Below, piece after piece: positions 35,835 to 43,452 of a stretch of 64,000 bases of DNA. The position numbers and the translations under genes are program-made. Numbering within the stretch: position 1 is the first letter of the stretch; each line of letters starts with the position of its first letter. The stretch spans positions 205,504 through 269,503 of the forward strand of contig PASN01000008.1 of the NCBI GenBank assembly GCA_002711995.1. The letters run 5' to 3'. The notes below the pieces were generated by a model, which worked only from the letters and a program-made list of their open reading frames with translations, had not been told where the DNA came from and made no database searches. The DNA is from Halobacteriovoraceae bacterium (GTDB lineage: Bacteria > Bdellovibrionota > Bacteriovoracia > Bacteriovoracales > Bacteriovoracaceae).

Positions 35835-36389
35835 TTAACCCCTTCTATATATATTTTGGTCGGTAATCACGACATCCATTAATACGTCGTGATCCTCCAA
35901 AGTTAGTTCTTTAACTATTTGCTCTTCAGAACAAACACCAATCTTTAAGACTTCATTGTTTGACAAGTATTTGTCGTAACAGCCTTTGCCTCTGCCAAGC
36001 CTTCCACCCTTAGGGTCAAAGATTAATCCGGGCACAATTAAGACTTTTGGGTGAACTTTTGGAAACCTTCCGGCCCAATTCACGCTTAAAAAGTCTTTAG
36101 TCAAAAGCTTCCAACTTACTTTGTAGAACTCCATATTTATGTCATCAACCAGGCAGGGCACACAAGGCCATAAGCCGGATTCTTGAAGCTCTAAATACCA
36201 GTCAAGTTCGTCTTTAAGAGGCGCAAAGCCTCCAAGCATTCTGTTCGCTAATAAATCAGTTTTGGAATTTAAGGACTCGAGGTATGCCTTTAAGTTTTTA
36301 GAAAGTTTCCTTGAGATATCAAGCCTTTGCTCTTTATCAAGTTCAAGGACCTTTTGCTTTCCAATAGTTCGAAGTTCGTGTTTTTCCAC
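35835..36389 (-). CDS. 5-formyltetrahydrofolate cyclo-ligase
   Basis: A 184-residue enzyme converting 5-formyl-THF to 5,10-methenyl-THF with ATP. The C-terminal signature VPGLIFDPKGGRLGRGKGCYDKYLS (read in two parts) is diagnostic and includes the phosphate-binding GRGKG(C)YD. It lies 5 bases after zapA in the same order as zapA-ygfA of gammaproteobacteria, but there is no room for 6S RNA between them. Confidence 0.92.
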   Translation of the reverse strand: MEKHELRTIGKQKVLELDKEQRLDISRKLSKNLKAYLESLNSKTDLLANRMLGGFAPLKDELDWYLELQESGLWPCVPCLVDDINMEFYKVSWKLLTKDFLSVNWAGRFPKVHPKVLIVPGLIFDPKGGRLGRGKGCYDKYLSNNEVLKIGVCSEEQIVKELTLEDHDVLMDVVITDQNIYRRG

Positions 36390-36394
36390 GTGAC

Positions 36395-36709
36395 TTAACT
36401 TCTGGCCTGCATAGTTCCTGGTGAAACTTCTTCTATAAAATCCAACGCATCATTAATCCCCGCTTTTAGAGATTGCGTTGTTTCTTTAAACTCTTTTTCA
36501 ACATCAAGCTTTGCCGAAGCGATTTTTAGAGCGGCCAATACGCCACAATCCAGATCCTTTAGATTAGGATTCTGTTTTTTTAGTGATTCAATTTCTTGAT
36601 TTACTATATCTACAGCTCTTTTGGCCTGCTCGTCATGAGCCTCATCTTGCTTGATGCGGATTTGACATCCCAATATATTAAATTCTAAACCTTCGTTTTT
36701 AGCGGTCAT
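36395..36709 (-). CDS. zapA: Cell division protein ZapA
   Basis: A 104-residue small protein that bundles FtsZ protofilaments. The N-terminal domain has FNILGCQIRIKQDE, followed by a long helix (QAKRAVDIVNQEIESLKKQNPNLKDLDCGVLAALKIA in parts) typical of ZapA dimerisation. Length is normal. It is the middle gene of ftsY-zapA-5-FCL-rny. Confidence 0.85.
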   Translation of the reverse strand: MTAKNEGLEFNILGCQIRIKQDEAHDEQAKRAVDIVNQEIESLKKQNPNLKDLDCGVLAALKIASAKLDVEKEFKETTQSLKAGINDALDFIEEVSPGTMQARS

Positions 36710-36765
36710 AGAATCAGATTAATGAAAGAGGCAAAACAAGTCAATTTCTTTGACAAAGGTCAGAT

Positions 36766-37881
36766 TTAGCCATGTGCCGCGGCATTTAGCCCTAGCAGTG
36801 CGTCTAAATAAGCGTTTAACTCAAACTGGTTCAAATCCTCAACATTTTCTCCAACGCCTATGTAAGTGACTGGAACACTCAGTGCGTTAACAATACTTAC
36901 AGCACTTCCAGCTTTCGACGATCCATCACATTTTGTGAAAATTAGTCCAGTTAGATCAAGAGTCTTATGAAACTCTTGTGCCTGACGCAAAGCATTCTGT
37001 CCAGTAATGGCATCAACTACTAGGAGCACTTCATGAGGAGCTTCAGGTAAAACCTTACTCATGACTCTTTTAGTTTTAGCTAGCTCTTCCATCAGGTTCG
37101 CAGCTGTATGCAAACGGCCTGCAGTATCTATAATGCAATAGTCGGCCTTATCATTAACTGCTTTTTCTACGGTTTCGTAGGCAACACCACTTGGATTTGC
37201 ACCCTCTGCGGCCTTAACGATGTCAACTCCAGCTCTTTGACACCAAACTTCCAACTGCTCAACTGCTGCAGCTCTAAATGTGTCGCATGCACCCACCACA
37301 ACTTTTGCGCCCTGTGACTTAAGTTTAGTTGCAAGCTTTCCAATAGTTGTTGTCTTTCCTGCACCGTTCACGCCGACAATCATGATAACCTTCGTGCCAG
37401 TATGATCTCCTTTAAACTCATAAAGATCTTGCGGAGTCTTATGCTGTGCCGCTTCCATTTTTTCAGCAAGGAAGTCTTTAATAAGAGCAAGATAGTCTTT
37501 ATCCTCTTCTTCTTTTTTATATTCTTTTTCAAGTCTTTCTAAAAGTTCTGAGATCATTGCTGGAGCAAGGTCACTTGAATAGAGAATCTCTTCTATTTGC
37601 TCAAATTCTTCTTCTGTAAGATTGCTTTTGCCAAGAAGCCCTGTGACTTTCCCCCACACCTCGCTTCGAGTTTTTGATAGACCTTCGCTAAGGCGCTGAG
37701 TCCACGTTTTTTGGGGCTTCTCAACCTTCTTTTCAACTACTGGTGCTTCTTTCTTTTCTTCAAGCCTTGGCTTTTCCTTGAATTCAATTTGTGGTTTAGA
37801 ACTCGCTTTTGAAAAGAATAAGAAGTAAAAAGATCCACCTACAGTAAGGATCAGGCCAGTTAGTCCAATATAATCAATCAT
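36766..37881 (-). CDS. ftsY: Signal recognition particle receptor FtsY
   Basis: A 371-residue SRP GTPase that docks ribosome-nascent-chain complexes at the inner membrane. An N-terminal hydrophobic segment (GLTGLILTVGGSFYFLFF, about 6-23) is followed by a Lys/Glu/Pro linker instead of the long acidic A domain of E. coli. The NG domain shows G1 GVNGAGKTTTIGKLA, DTFRAAAVEQL, G3 DTAGR and G4 TKCDGSSKAGS. AAAGGG lies upstream of the ATG. Confidence 0.95.
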   Translation of the reverse strand: MIDYIGLTGLILTVGGSFYFLFFSKASSKPQIEFKEKPRLEEKKEAPVVEKKVEKPQKTWTQRLSEGLSKTRSEVWGKVTGLLGKSNLTEEEFEQIEEILYSSDLAPAMISELLERLEKEYKKEEEDKDYLALIKDFLAEKMEAAQHKTPQDLYEFKGDHTGTKVIMIVGVNGAGKTTTIGKLATKLKSQGAKVVVGACDTFRAAAVEQLEVWCQRAGVDIVKAAEGANPSGVAYETVEKAVNDKADYCIIDTAGRLHTAANLMEELAKTKRVMSKVLPEAPHEVLLVVDAITGQNALRQAQEFHKTLDLTGLIFTKCDGSSKAGSAVSIVNALSVPVTYIGVGENVEDLNQFELNAYLDALLGLNAAAHG

Positions 37882-37891
37882 AGTTCACCCT

Positions 37892-38515
37892 TTATTTTGA
37901 AACAGATGTAACACTTAGTTCATAAAATTTGAAGAAGTTCCAAATCATTTTGGCGGTCGCTCCCCAGAGTAGATGATCTTTGCCTTCTTCGCCAGTGTGG
38001 GAGATATAGGTATTGCGCATTATAGGATAGAAAAATATTGGATTTTGCTGATCGGGCCTCACACTTTTTGCAAAAGTCCAATTTTCGTACTTCAAGAGAT
38101 CGCGAAATGGAACAAGCATTGCCTCATCCCACTCCCCATTGGATTTAATTATTTTAATAAATTCAGCAGGCTCCATATCGATATGGCATAAGCACGGATA
38201 AATTAAAGAGCTCGATGCAGTTTTGACAGTATCCAGAATACCTATAACTTTTAGATTCCTAGCTTCAAGACCAGTCTCTTCTTCGAATTCTCGCACGGCA
38301 GTTTGTCTTGGGCTCTCTCCCTCAAGTTTGTGACCACCAATAAAAGCTATCTGCCCGCTATGGCTAGGCATGCTTTCGCTTCTTTTTATTAAAAGAAGGT
38401 ATTCACCCACAAATAGGAACACGACTGCTCCGGCCCAATCCTTGTCTGGCCGCTCGTCCAATTTTGCGCTAGGAATAAGATCTTTTGGAAGATTTAAATT
38501 AAAAAGTGACTTCAT
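37892..38515 (-). CDS. Nudix hydrolase, CoA pyrophosphatase type
   Basis: A 207-residue NudL-like Nudix protein. The Nudix box is GHKLEGESPRQTAVREFEEETGL with all metal-binding Glu present. An upstream LLIKRSESMPSHSGQIAFIGG matches the CoA-pyrophosphatase UPF0035 signature. Predicted to cleave CoA or related dinucleotides. Its ATG is two bases from that of the divergent EpmA-like gene, so promoters must lie inside the neighbouring coding region. Confidence 0.87.
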   Translation of the reverse strand: MKSLFNLNLPKDLIPSAKLDERPDKDWAGAVVFLFVGEYLLLIKRSESMPSHSGQIAFIGGHKLEGESPRQTAVREFEEETGLEARNLKVIGILDTVKTASSSLIYPCLCHIDMEPAEFIKIIKSNGEWDEAMLVPFRDLLKYENWTFAKSVRPDQQNPIFFYPIMRNTYISHTGEEGKDHLLWGATAKMIWNFFKFYELSVTSVSK

Positions 38516-38517
38516 TT

Positions 38518-39483
38518 ATGCGTTTAAAATATCAATTCGCCCTTGTTCAGGCCATTAGAAATTATTTCACACAAAATGGATTCATTGATGTTCTAACTCC
38601 ACCGATGGTTCAAAATCCAGGAATGGAAACCCATATCCATCCTTTCGAGGTGTTTACTAAAAAGAATAACAAAAGCTCAGGGCAGTACTTGCACACTTCT
38701 CCAGAGTTCCATATGAAAGAGCTCCTCTCACTCGAAGAGGAAGGCTTTGATAAGATCTTTAATATTTCTTACTGCTTTAGAGACGAGCCAAGCTCACCCA
38801 TTCATAGATCTCAGTTTCTAATGCTTGAGTGGTATAGAAAAAATGAGCGGTATGAGAAAATAATGGAAGATTGCGAGAATTTAGTCCGCCATTGTCTTCA
38901 AGAATTAGAGAATTCCGGTTCTCCTATTAAGAAGTCTCTTCAAAACTTCTCTCCCGTAAAAGCAACTGTACAAGAGCTCATTAAAGATGAATGCAAATTT
39001 GATATACTAAATTTTCTAGACACTTCAGAGCTTAAAAGAAAAATAGAAAAAGACTTCAAAGACGTTCCCCTTCCTTCAAGTGATTGTGCCTGGGACGATT
39101 ATTTCTTTCTTCTTTTTTTAAATAAGGTCGAGCCAAAATTTGAAAGCATTCCCTACTTACTGCTTTATGAATTTCCAGCACCATTAGCAGCTCTTTCAAC
39201 TTTAAAACAAGATGAGCCACGAGTTTGCGAAAGGTTCGAGATTTATATGAATGGAGTTGAGCTCTGTAATTGTTTTAATGAGCTAACAGATTTAGAAATG
39301 CAAAAGAAAAGATTTAAACAACAGGAAGTGGATAAAAAAAGGCTTTACGGCTATGAACTTCCAAAGCCTGAGGTTCTCTATTCAGCACTTGAAAAAGGTC
39401 TGCCTCCCTCGGCCGGTGTGGCACTGGGTGTGGAGATGCTTTTGGCCAACTTAACTGGAGTGGCCAATCCATTTTACAACTAG
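38518..39483 (+). CDS. EpmA/GenX-like (lysyl-tRNA synthetase-related) protein
   Basis: A 321-residue class II aminoacyl-tRNA synthetase catalytic-core protein related to EpmA, which attaches beta-lysine to elongation factor P. Start chosen at MRLKYQFALVQAIRNYF. Motif 2-like sequence is FNISYCFRDEPSSPIHRSQFLMLEWYR (in parts) and motif 3 is SAGVALGVEMLLANL. E. coli EpmA has GVALGVDRL at this place, so the motif-3 Arg is replaced by Met. No anticodon-binding domain. Either a divergent EpmA or a catalytically altered paralogue. Confidence 0.75.
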   Translation: MRLKYQFALVQAIRNYFTQNGFIDVLTPPMVQNPGMETHIHPFEVFTKKNNKSSGQYLHTSPEFHMKELLSLEEEGFDKIFNISYCFRDEPSSPIHRSQFLMLEWYRKNERYEKIMEDCENLVRHCLQELENSGSPIKKSLQNFSPVKATVQELIKDECKFDILNFLDTSELKRKIEKDFKDVPLPSSDCAWDDYFFLLFLNKVEPKFESIPYLLLYEFPAPLAALSTLKQDEPRVCERFEIYMNGVELCNCFNELTDLEMQKKRFKQQEVDKKRLYGYELPKPEVLYSALEKGLPPSAGVALGVEMLLANLTGVANPFYN

Positions 39484-39485
39484 GT

Positions 39486-39722
39486 TTATATAAATTTAAG
39501 TGAACCAAGAATAGCGATCGTCGCGGCAAACATGACCCCCATGCGAATGGTAAGTCTATCCTTAAGTGCGGCTAAGTCTTCTTTGGTCGCATAAAGTTCA
39601 AAGCGCTCATTAATACTTTTAAAACCTTGAAGTATTTGTTGACGAAGCTCTCCCATATCTCGTTTGAGCTCTTGATGAAGCTCTTCAGTGTCCCTTTTGA
39701 GCTCATGCTTAATCTCTTGCAT
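39486..39722 (-). CDS. Small coiled-coil protein with C-terminal membrane anchor
   Basis: About 78 residues from the ATG at 39720-39722 (MQEIKHELKRDTEELHQELKRDMGELRQQ), which is preceded by GGAGG at short spacing. A longer in-frame start at 39803 would begin inside the terminator stem of the neighbouring gene and is rejected. The body is a heptad-rich coiled coil and the last 20 residues form one membrane helix (GVMFAATIAILGSLKFI). It resembles DUF-type tail-anchored spacer proteins of phage or mobile regions; function unknown. Confidence 0.6.
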   Translation of the reverse strand: MQEIKHELKRDTEELHQELKRDMGELRQQILQGFKSINERFELYATKEDLAALKDRLTIRMGVMFAATIAILGSLKFI

Positions 39723-39754
39723 GTCCCTCCGAGAGTTCGTTGCCAACTTGTCAC

Positions 39755-39800
39755 AAAAAAACCGCCCCCTAGGTTTCCGTTGCACTAATCCTGGGGGCGG
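39755..39800 (-). terminator. Strong GC-rich terminator of the sulfatase-modifying-factor-like gene
   Basis: On the minus strand CCGCCCCCAGG (39800-39790) pairs with CCT-A-GGGGGCGG (39773-39762), leaving one bulged base and a 16-base loop, followed by seven T (39761-39755). Confidence 0.88.
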
Positions 39801-39821
39801 CATATAAAAGGGTAAAAGAGC

Positions 39822-41222
39822 TTAGTGTAATGTCCTCACAAGGCGGAAGCCCACATGGTTGTCCATGAAGGATGGCCTGTAGTCGATACGAGCAGCAGAG
39901 CGCAAAAACATGGCTTTGTGGGTCCAGCTGCCGCCACGAACAACACGACTGACACCGGCACTTGGACCGACAGGGTCGACAGTATCACGTGGCGACTTAG
40001 TGTACCAATCCTGCGTCCACTCCCTGACATTGCCATGCATATCATAGAGACCAAAAGCGTTTGCCAGGTTTACATAAGATCGAATAGGTGCCACCTCGTG
40101 AGTTCTATCTCCTGAATTTATATAATTAATAGCATGTGCGGAAATATAGGCTGCATCCTCTCCAAAAGAGTAAGCAGTTTCTGAGCCAGCCCTAGCGGCG
40201 TATTCCCACTCTGCCTCGGTAGGAAGACGATACTTTATACCTGTCCTAACTTTTAAAAGACTAATAAAGCTCTGAACATCGTTGTAGCTTACCCTCTCAA
40301 CAGGGTTGTTAGGACATAAAGTTTCAGTAGCTCCAGTAGTGTGGCTTACTCTAGTCTCAAAGCTACTAGGACAATGCTCTGGGTCTTTAAAGTGTGAAGG
40401 ATTAACTCCCATCACTTCAAAATACATTGACTGAGTAACCTCTGTTGTCATCATCTCGAAATCCCGAGTGATTGTTACATATCGCTGTTTTTCATCGCGG
40501 TTTCTACCAAATTCATATTTAGGAGATCCCATAGTAAAGCTTCCAGCAGGAATTGTAACGAATTCCATTCCTACAGTACTACCAGACATGTAGCCAAGGA
40601 CTTCATCTATTTTTTCAGAAATCTCTATGTTTTTTAGATTGGAGAAGACATACCCTACGATTTCTCTTGCCCGCACAGAATCTGAGTCTCCATAGCGGTC
40701 TCGAAGGTAGGCGTACATCGCTTCATGAAACATCAGTGCTGCTTTATCCACTTCGGCTAGCTTTGAACTGTTGAAGAGGTGTTCGTTTACCAAAATGCTT
40801 CCATAGTGGGTGTAGTTTGCAAGTTGTGTGTATTTTACTTTTCCACCGCTACAATCTCTAGCACTTGGCTTCATCCTATAAAGAGCATCGTCAATCACTT
40901 CCAGATCTCCATCCACCTCGCGTAGATTCCTTTCAATGTCATCAAAGTATGGGAACAATGCCTCATAGAGTTTTTTATTTACAGAGAATAATTTAGCCTT
41001 CTGAAGATCCACAATTTGGCGATAATCAAAAGCTTCAAAGACTTTCATAGGGAGTCCGAACTCCTTTTCAGCCTCGTATAGATCTACAAGTCTTGCCCAG
41101 CGAATACTCTGTAATTGGTCATTGTTTTGACAAACCCAGGCTCCACCGCCATTTCCTACACTTCCTTCTCTGGCCTGCACAAGACCTGCCAACATCATTA
41201 CACATAAGGTTTTCTTTAACAT
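39822..41222 (-). CDS. Secreted protein with sulfatase-modifying-factor (FGE-sulfatase) domain
   Basis: A 466-residue protein with a signal peptide (MLKKTLCVMMLAGLVQA). The N-terminal 220 residues carry GNGGGAWVC and MFHEAMYAYLRDRYGD, a motif seen in secreted proteins of Bdellovibrio-like bacteria. The C-terminal 240 residues are an FGE-sulfatase (SUMF1/EgtB-like) domain: FVTIPAGSFTMGSP, EVTQSMYFEVMG, YRLPTEAEWEYAARAG, DMHGNVREWTQDWY and RVVRGGSW...GFRLV. The two active-site cysteines of true formylglycine-generating enzymes, in the strand after GGSW, are absent, so it is not a typical FGE. It is just downstream of the TIGR02147 regulator. Confidence 0.85.
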   Translation of the reverse strand: MLKKTLCVMMLAGLVQAREGSVGNGGGAWVCQNNDQLQSIRWARLVDLYEAEKEFGLPMKVFEAFDYRQIVDLQKAKLFSVNKKLYEALFPYFDDIERNLREVDGDLEVIDDALYRMKPSARDCSGGKVKYTQLANYTHYGSILVNEHLFNSSKLAEVDKAALMFHEAMYAYLRDRYGDSDSVRAREIVGYVFSNLKNIEISEKIDEVLGYMSGSTVGMEFVTIPAGSFTMGSPKYEFGRNRDEKQRYVTITRDFEMMTTEVTQSMYFEVMGVNPSHFKDPEHCPSSFETRVSHTTGATETLCPNNPVERVSYNDVQSFISLLKVRTGIKYRLPTEAEWEYAARAGSETAYSFGEDAAYISAHAINYINSGDRTHEVAPIRSYVNLANAFGLYDMHGNVREWTQDWYTKSPRDTVDPVGPSAGVSRVVRGGSWTHKAMFLRSAARIDYRPSFMDNHVGFRLVRTLH

Positions 41223-41237
41223 TTTTTTCTCCTGTTC

Positions 41238-42071
41238 TTATGAATTCATTATTTTTGTTAATGGATAAAACTGTATTTGCACTTGATAGACGTCATCCGC
41301 CTTATCTTCTTCCAGTAGCTTTACAAATTTTGATTTAAATTCTCTTATAAGTTCTTTCGCCTTAGGCATGTTCTCACGAGACATGTTAAAACATGAGGCC
41401 TGAAACTCACGTTCCTCAGGTGTGAACTTTCTTATAGCAAGCTTTGCGTTTTCAAGAGTTTGCTCGTGGTAGCGCTTAATCGCCTCACTTGCGATGTCAT
41501 TTCCAGCATGAACCCTGCCATGTTGGTTCACATCAAGTTTGCCAGCATCATCTCTTTGAAGTAGATCAAGCTCCAAGAGTAGATTTATTGTTTTTTTAAC
41601 TTCTTTGGGAGTGACTTTAAAATTAAGCTTTGAGCTAATCCATTCATAGTCTTCTTTAAAACTCTCTAGTCGAACCATCTCCCTAATGACTAAACAATAC
41701 CAATGAGAAATTAGGTTAAACGTGCTTAGATCGATAATGCGCATGTGGGCATTAGGGTGCAGTTTTTCCATGCGCTCCAAAATAGCAATGCAAAGCTTTG
41801 GGTCGTTACCATGTTTTTGCAGTCGCACTAGATCTTCAAAGTATTGACACTCATCATGTTCAAACTCAAAAAAGTCACTTAGTTTGCGAGTGAGTTTGCT
41901 TCCAGGATGTCTTTGTCCATTTAAGATCTTAGTAATGGAAGATGTGTCTTGTAGGCCTAGTTGTCTGGCCCAAACACCCATAGTCCATTTCTTGTTTCTT
42001 TTCTTAGCGTCCTCGCTATACGAGAGTAGGAACGCTTTGTAGTTTGTGTATGTTTGTAATCTGTGTTTCAT
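41238..42071 (-). CDS. TIGR02147 family protein
   Basis: A 277-residue protein of the TIGR02147 family, found mainly in Bdellovibrio, Fibrobacter and relatives and thought to be a regulator. The start MKHRLQTYTNYKAFLLSY (42071) is chosen over an upstream in-frame ATG. The N-terminus contains a helix-turn-helix-like stretch (WARQLGLQDTSSITKILNGQRHP) and the C-terminus a winged domain with KVTPKEVKKTINLLLELDLLQRD. It is 15 bases upstream of the FGE-sulfatase-like gene on the same strand, so they are probably linked. Confidence 0.85.
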   Translation of the reverse strand: MKHRLQTYTNYKAFLLSYSEDAKKRNKKWTMGVWARQLGLQDTSSITKILNGQRHPGSKLTRKLSDFFEFEHDECQYFEDLVRLQKHGNDPKLCIAILERMEKLHPNAHMRIIDLSTFNLISHWYCLVIREMVRLESFKEDYEWISSKLNFKVTPKEVKKTINLLLELDLLQRDDAGKLDVNQHGRVHAGNDIASEAIKRYHEQTLENAKLAIRKFTPEEREFQASCFNMSRENMPKAKELIREFKSKFVKLLEEDKADDVYQVQIQFYPLTKIMNS

Positions 42072-42136
42072 GCCGATCAATATATAGTTCAACCAGACCA
42101 GAAACCAGACTTATTTGGGCAAGCAGAGAGCAAAGT

Positions 42137-42154
42137 CTGGGCAAGACTGCCCAG
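42137..42154 (-). other. Perfect hairpin between the unknown secreted-protein gene and the TIGR02147 gene
   Basis: CTGGGCA (42137-42143) and TGCCCAG (42148-42154) are separated by 4 bases. There is no T run on either side. It could be a weak terminator of the gene ending at 42197 or a control element of the regulator gene. Confidence 0.4.
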
Positions 42155-42196
42155 GTGAAATATTTACAGATCAAATTGATTCAAGCTCTATAAAGT

Positions 42197-43015
42197 TTAC
42201 AGATTGGATTGATTTAAGAAATTCATTAGCTTGTGAAGCTTAATGATTGTTTCTGATTTTATATGCTGAAAGGGAGCTTGCGATGCCCAGTTTAAATGAA
42301 CTCTTGGGTCTTGAGTGCTTCTTATCTTAGTTTGCCAAACTTTAGGATACTTTGTTGCAAGTTCGGCTGAGAACACCGCGTACCAGGTATAGAGATCTTT
42401 GGGATTATTTGCAAGGACATCCATAACCTCTAAAGTCTTCTCTGTGATGATTCGTTTTATTGACCAAAGGTTGAGCTTTCGAATAGAACTTCCATCAAAT
42501 ACTCTTCCAAGATATTTTTCTCCGTATTTCACAGTAAAATCGCTTAATGCCTTTTCTGGAGTTTCATCATACGACTCTAAGCTAGAATATACATCATCAA
42601 GTGTTATTGCTCTGTAAACCCCTTCTCTAGAGCCACCTTGCTCCAAGACATTTAAATATTTAATTACATCATCTTGCTTTGGTTCAGAGTTTCTAGTCAC
42701 CTCGTATAGTTCTTGGATAAAGGCAACCTGATATTTTCTCTTTTCTTTGTTAGAAAGAGACTTAAAAGAGCTTCCTTGTTTTTCAATGGCCCTATTTTTA
42801 TCGGAGTAAACTTTTGTGGAAGTGGCGTCAACTTCAACCTTAGGAATATTAGGTAACTCTAATGAAACTTTCTTTTCTCCAAGGAGTTTATTTGAAATCT
42901 CCTCGCCAAACATGCTTTTGACATGCCCTCTAATTTGTTCTTTGTATTTTTCCAAATCCAGAGAGTGAGCGGAAAAAGATAGTAATATGATTACAAAGCC
43001 TAAATACTTGGCCAC
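42197..43015 (-). CDS. Secreted protein of unknown function
   Basis: A 272-residue protein with a signal peptide (MAKYLGFVIILLSFSAHS). The rest is helical, Lys/Glu-rich, without Cys, and has the central stretch YQVAFIQELYEVTRNSEPKQDD. No family is recognised. A 23-base sequence overlapping its last codons and stop recurs, imperfectly, 33 bases downstream. Confidence 0.72.
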   Translation of the reverse strand: MAKYLGFVIILLSFSAHSLDLEKYKEQIRGHVKSMFGEEISNKLLGEKKVSLELPNIPKVEVDATSTKVYSDKNRAIEKQGSSFKSLSNKEKRKYQVAFIQELYEVTRNSEPKQDDVIKYLNVLEQGGSREGVYRAITLDDVYSSLESYDETPEKALSDFTVKYGEKYLGRVFDGSSIRKLNLWSIKRIITEKTLEVMDVLANNPKDLYTWYAVFSAELATKYPKVWQTKIRSTQDPRVHLNWASQAPFQHIKSETIIKLHKLMNFLNQSNL

Positions 43016-43117
43016 GGCAACTCCTTGATATAATTAACTTGCAACACCATTTTAAGGGACAAAGTTTCCAGCTACAAACGAATTTCTAAAAATAGTAAGA
43101 TAAGTGTAGGAGGAATC

Positions 43118-43384
43118 ATGTTTAATTTTGCTTTTAGAAATAAAAAAATGGTTAAAGATTTGGCCAAAGAGATTGCTCAAGAAACAGCTAAAGAGCTGGA
43201 CACTGTCAATAGCAGCCATACCCAACAATTAAGCGATATTAAGCATGCCCTTACCGCCCTAGTTGATAAAATTGATTCACTAGAAAAGAGGCTAAACAAC
43301 AAAGAGCTCAAAGATCGCCAAACCTATGGCCATATTCAATACAAAATATCGGAGCTTCAAACAGACTTTTCAAAGAGTGAATAG
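43118..43384 (+). CDS. Small coiled-coil protein of unknown function
   Basis: An 88-residue cytoplasmic protein without membrane segment: a basic start (MFNFAFRNKKMVKDLAKEIAQE) and then heptads (LTALVDKIDSLEKRLNNKELK). AGGAGG is just upstream of the ATG. It resembles in style the coiled-coil protein at 39486-39722 but I see no clear sequence match. Divergent from the secreted protein at 42197-43015. Confidence 0.65.
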   Translation: MFNFAFRNKKMVKDLAKEIAQETAKELDTVNSSHTQQLSDIKHALTALVDKIDSLEKRLNNKELKDRQTYGHIQYKISELQTDFSKSE

Positions 43385-43407
43385 AATCTAATGTCCTCAC
43401 ATTGACA

Positions 43408-43448
43408 ATCCCTTTATTGGCCTGCAACCATAGGCCTATCAAAGGGAT
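43408..43448 (+). promoter_or_regulatory. Hairpin enclosing the RBS of the thioredoxin-like lipoprotein
   Basis: ATCCCTTT (43408-43415) pairs with AAAGGGAT (43441-43448); inside it GGCCT (43419-43423) pairs with AGGCC (43432-43436). The 3' arm AAAGGG is the Shine-Dalgarno sequence for the ATG at 43453. TTGACA (43403-43408) overlaps the 5' arm, but no clear -10 follows it. Confidence 0.55.
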
Positions 43449-43452
43449 AAAA

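Noticed and set aside
36385..36400. 6S RNA gene expected between zapA and the 5-formyltetrahydrofolate cyclo-ligase gene, as in gammaproteobacteria
   Set aside because: Only five bases separate the two genes, so no RNA gene fits.
39723..39803. Longer N-terminus of the small coiled-coil protein from an upstream ATG
   Set aside because: That start lies in the stem of a strong terminator and would encode a Pro/Arg/Gly-rich piece unlike the rest; the ATG at 39722 has GGAGG.
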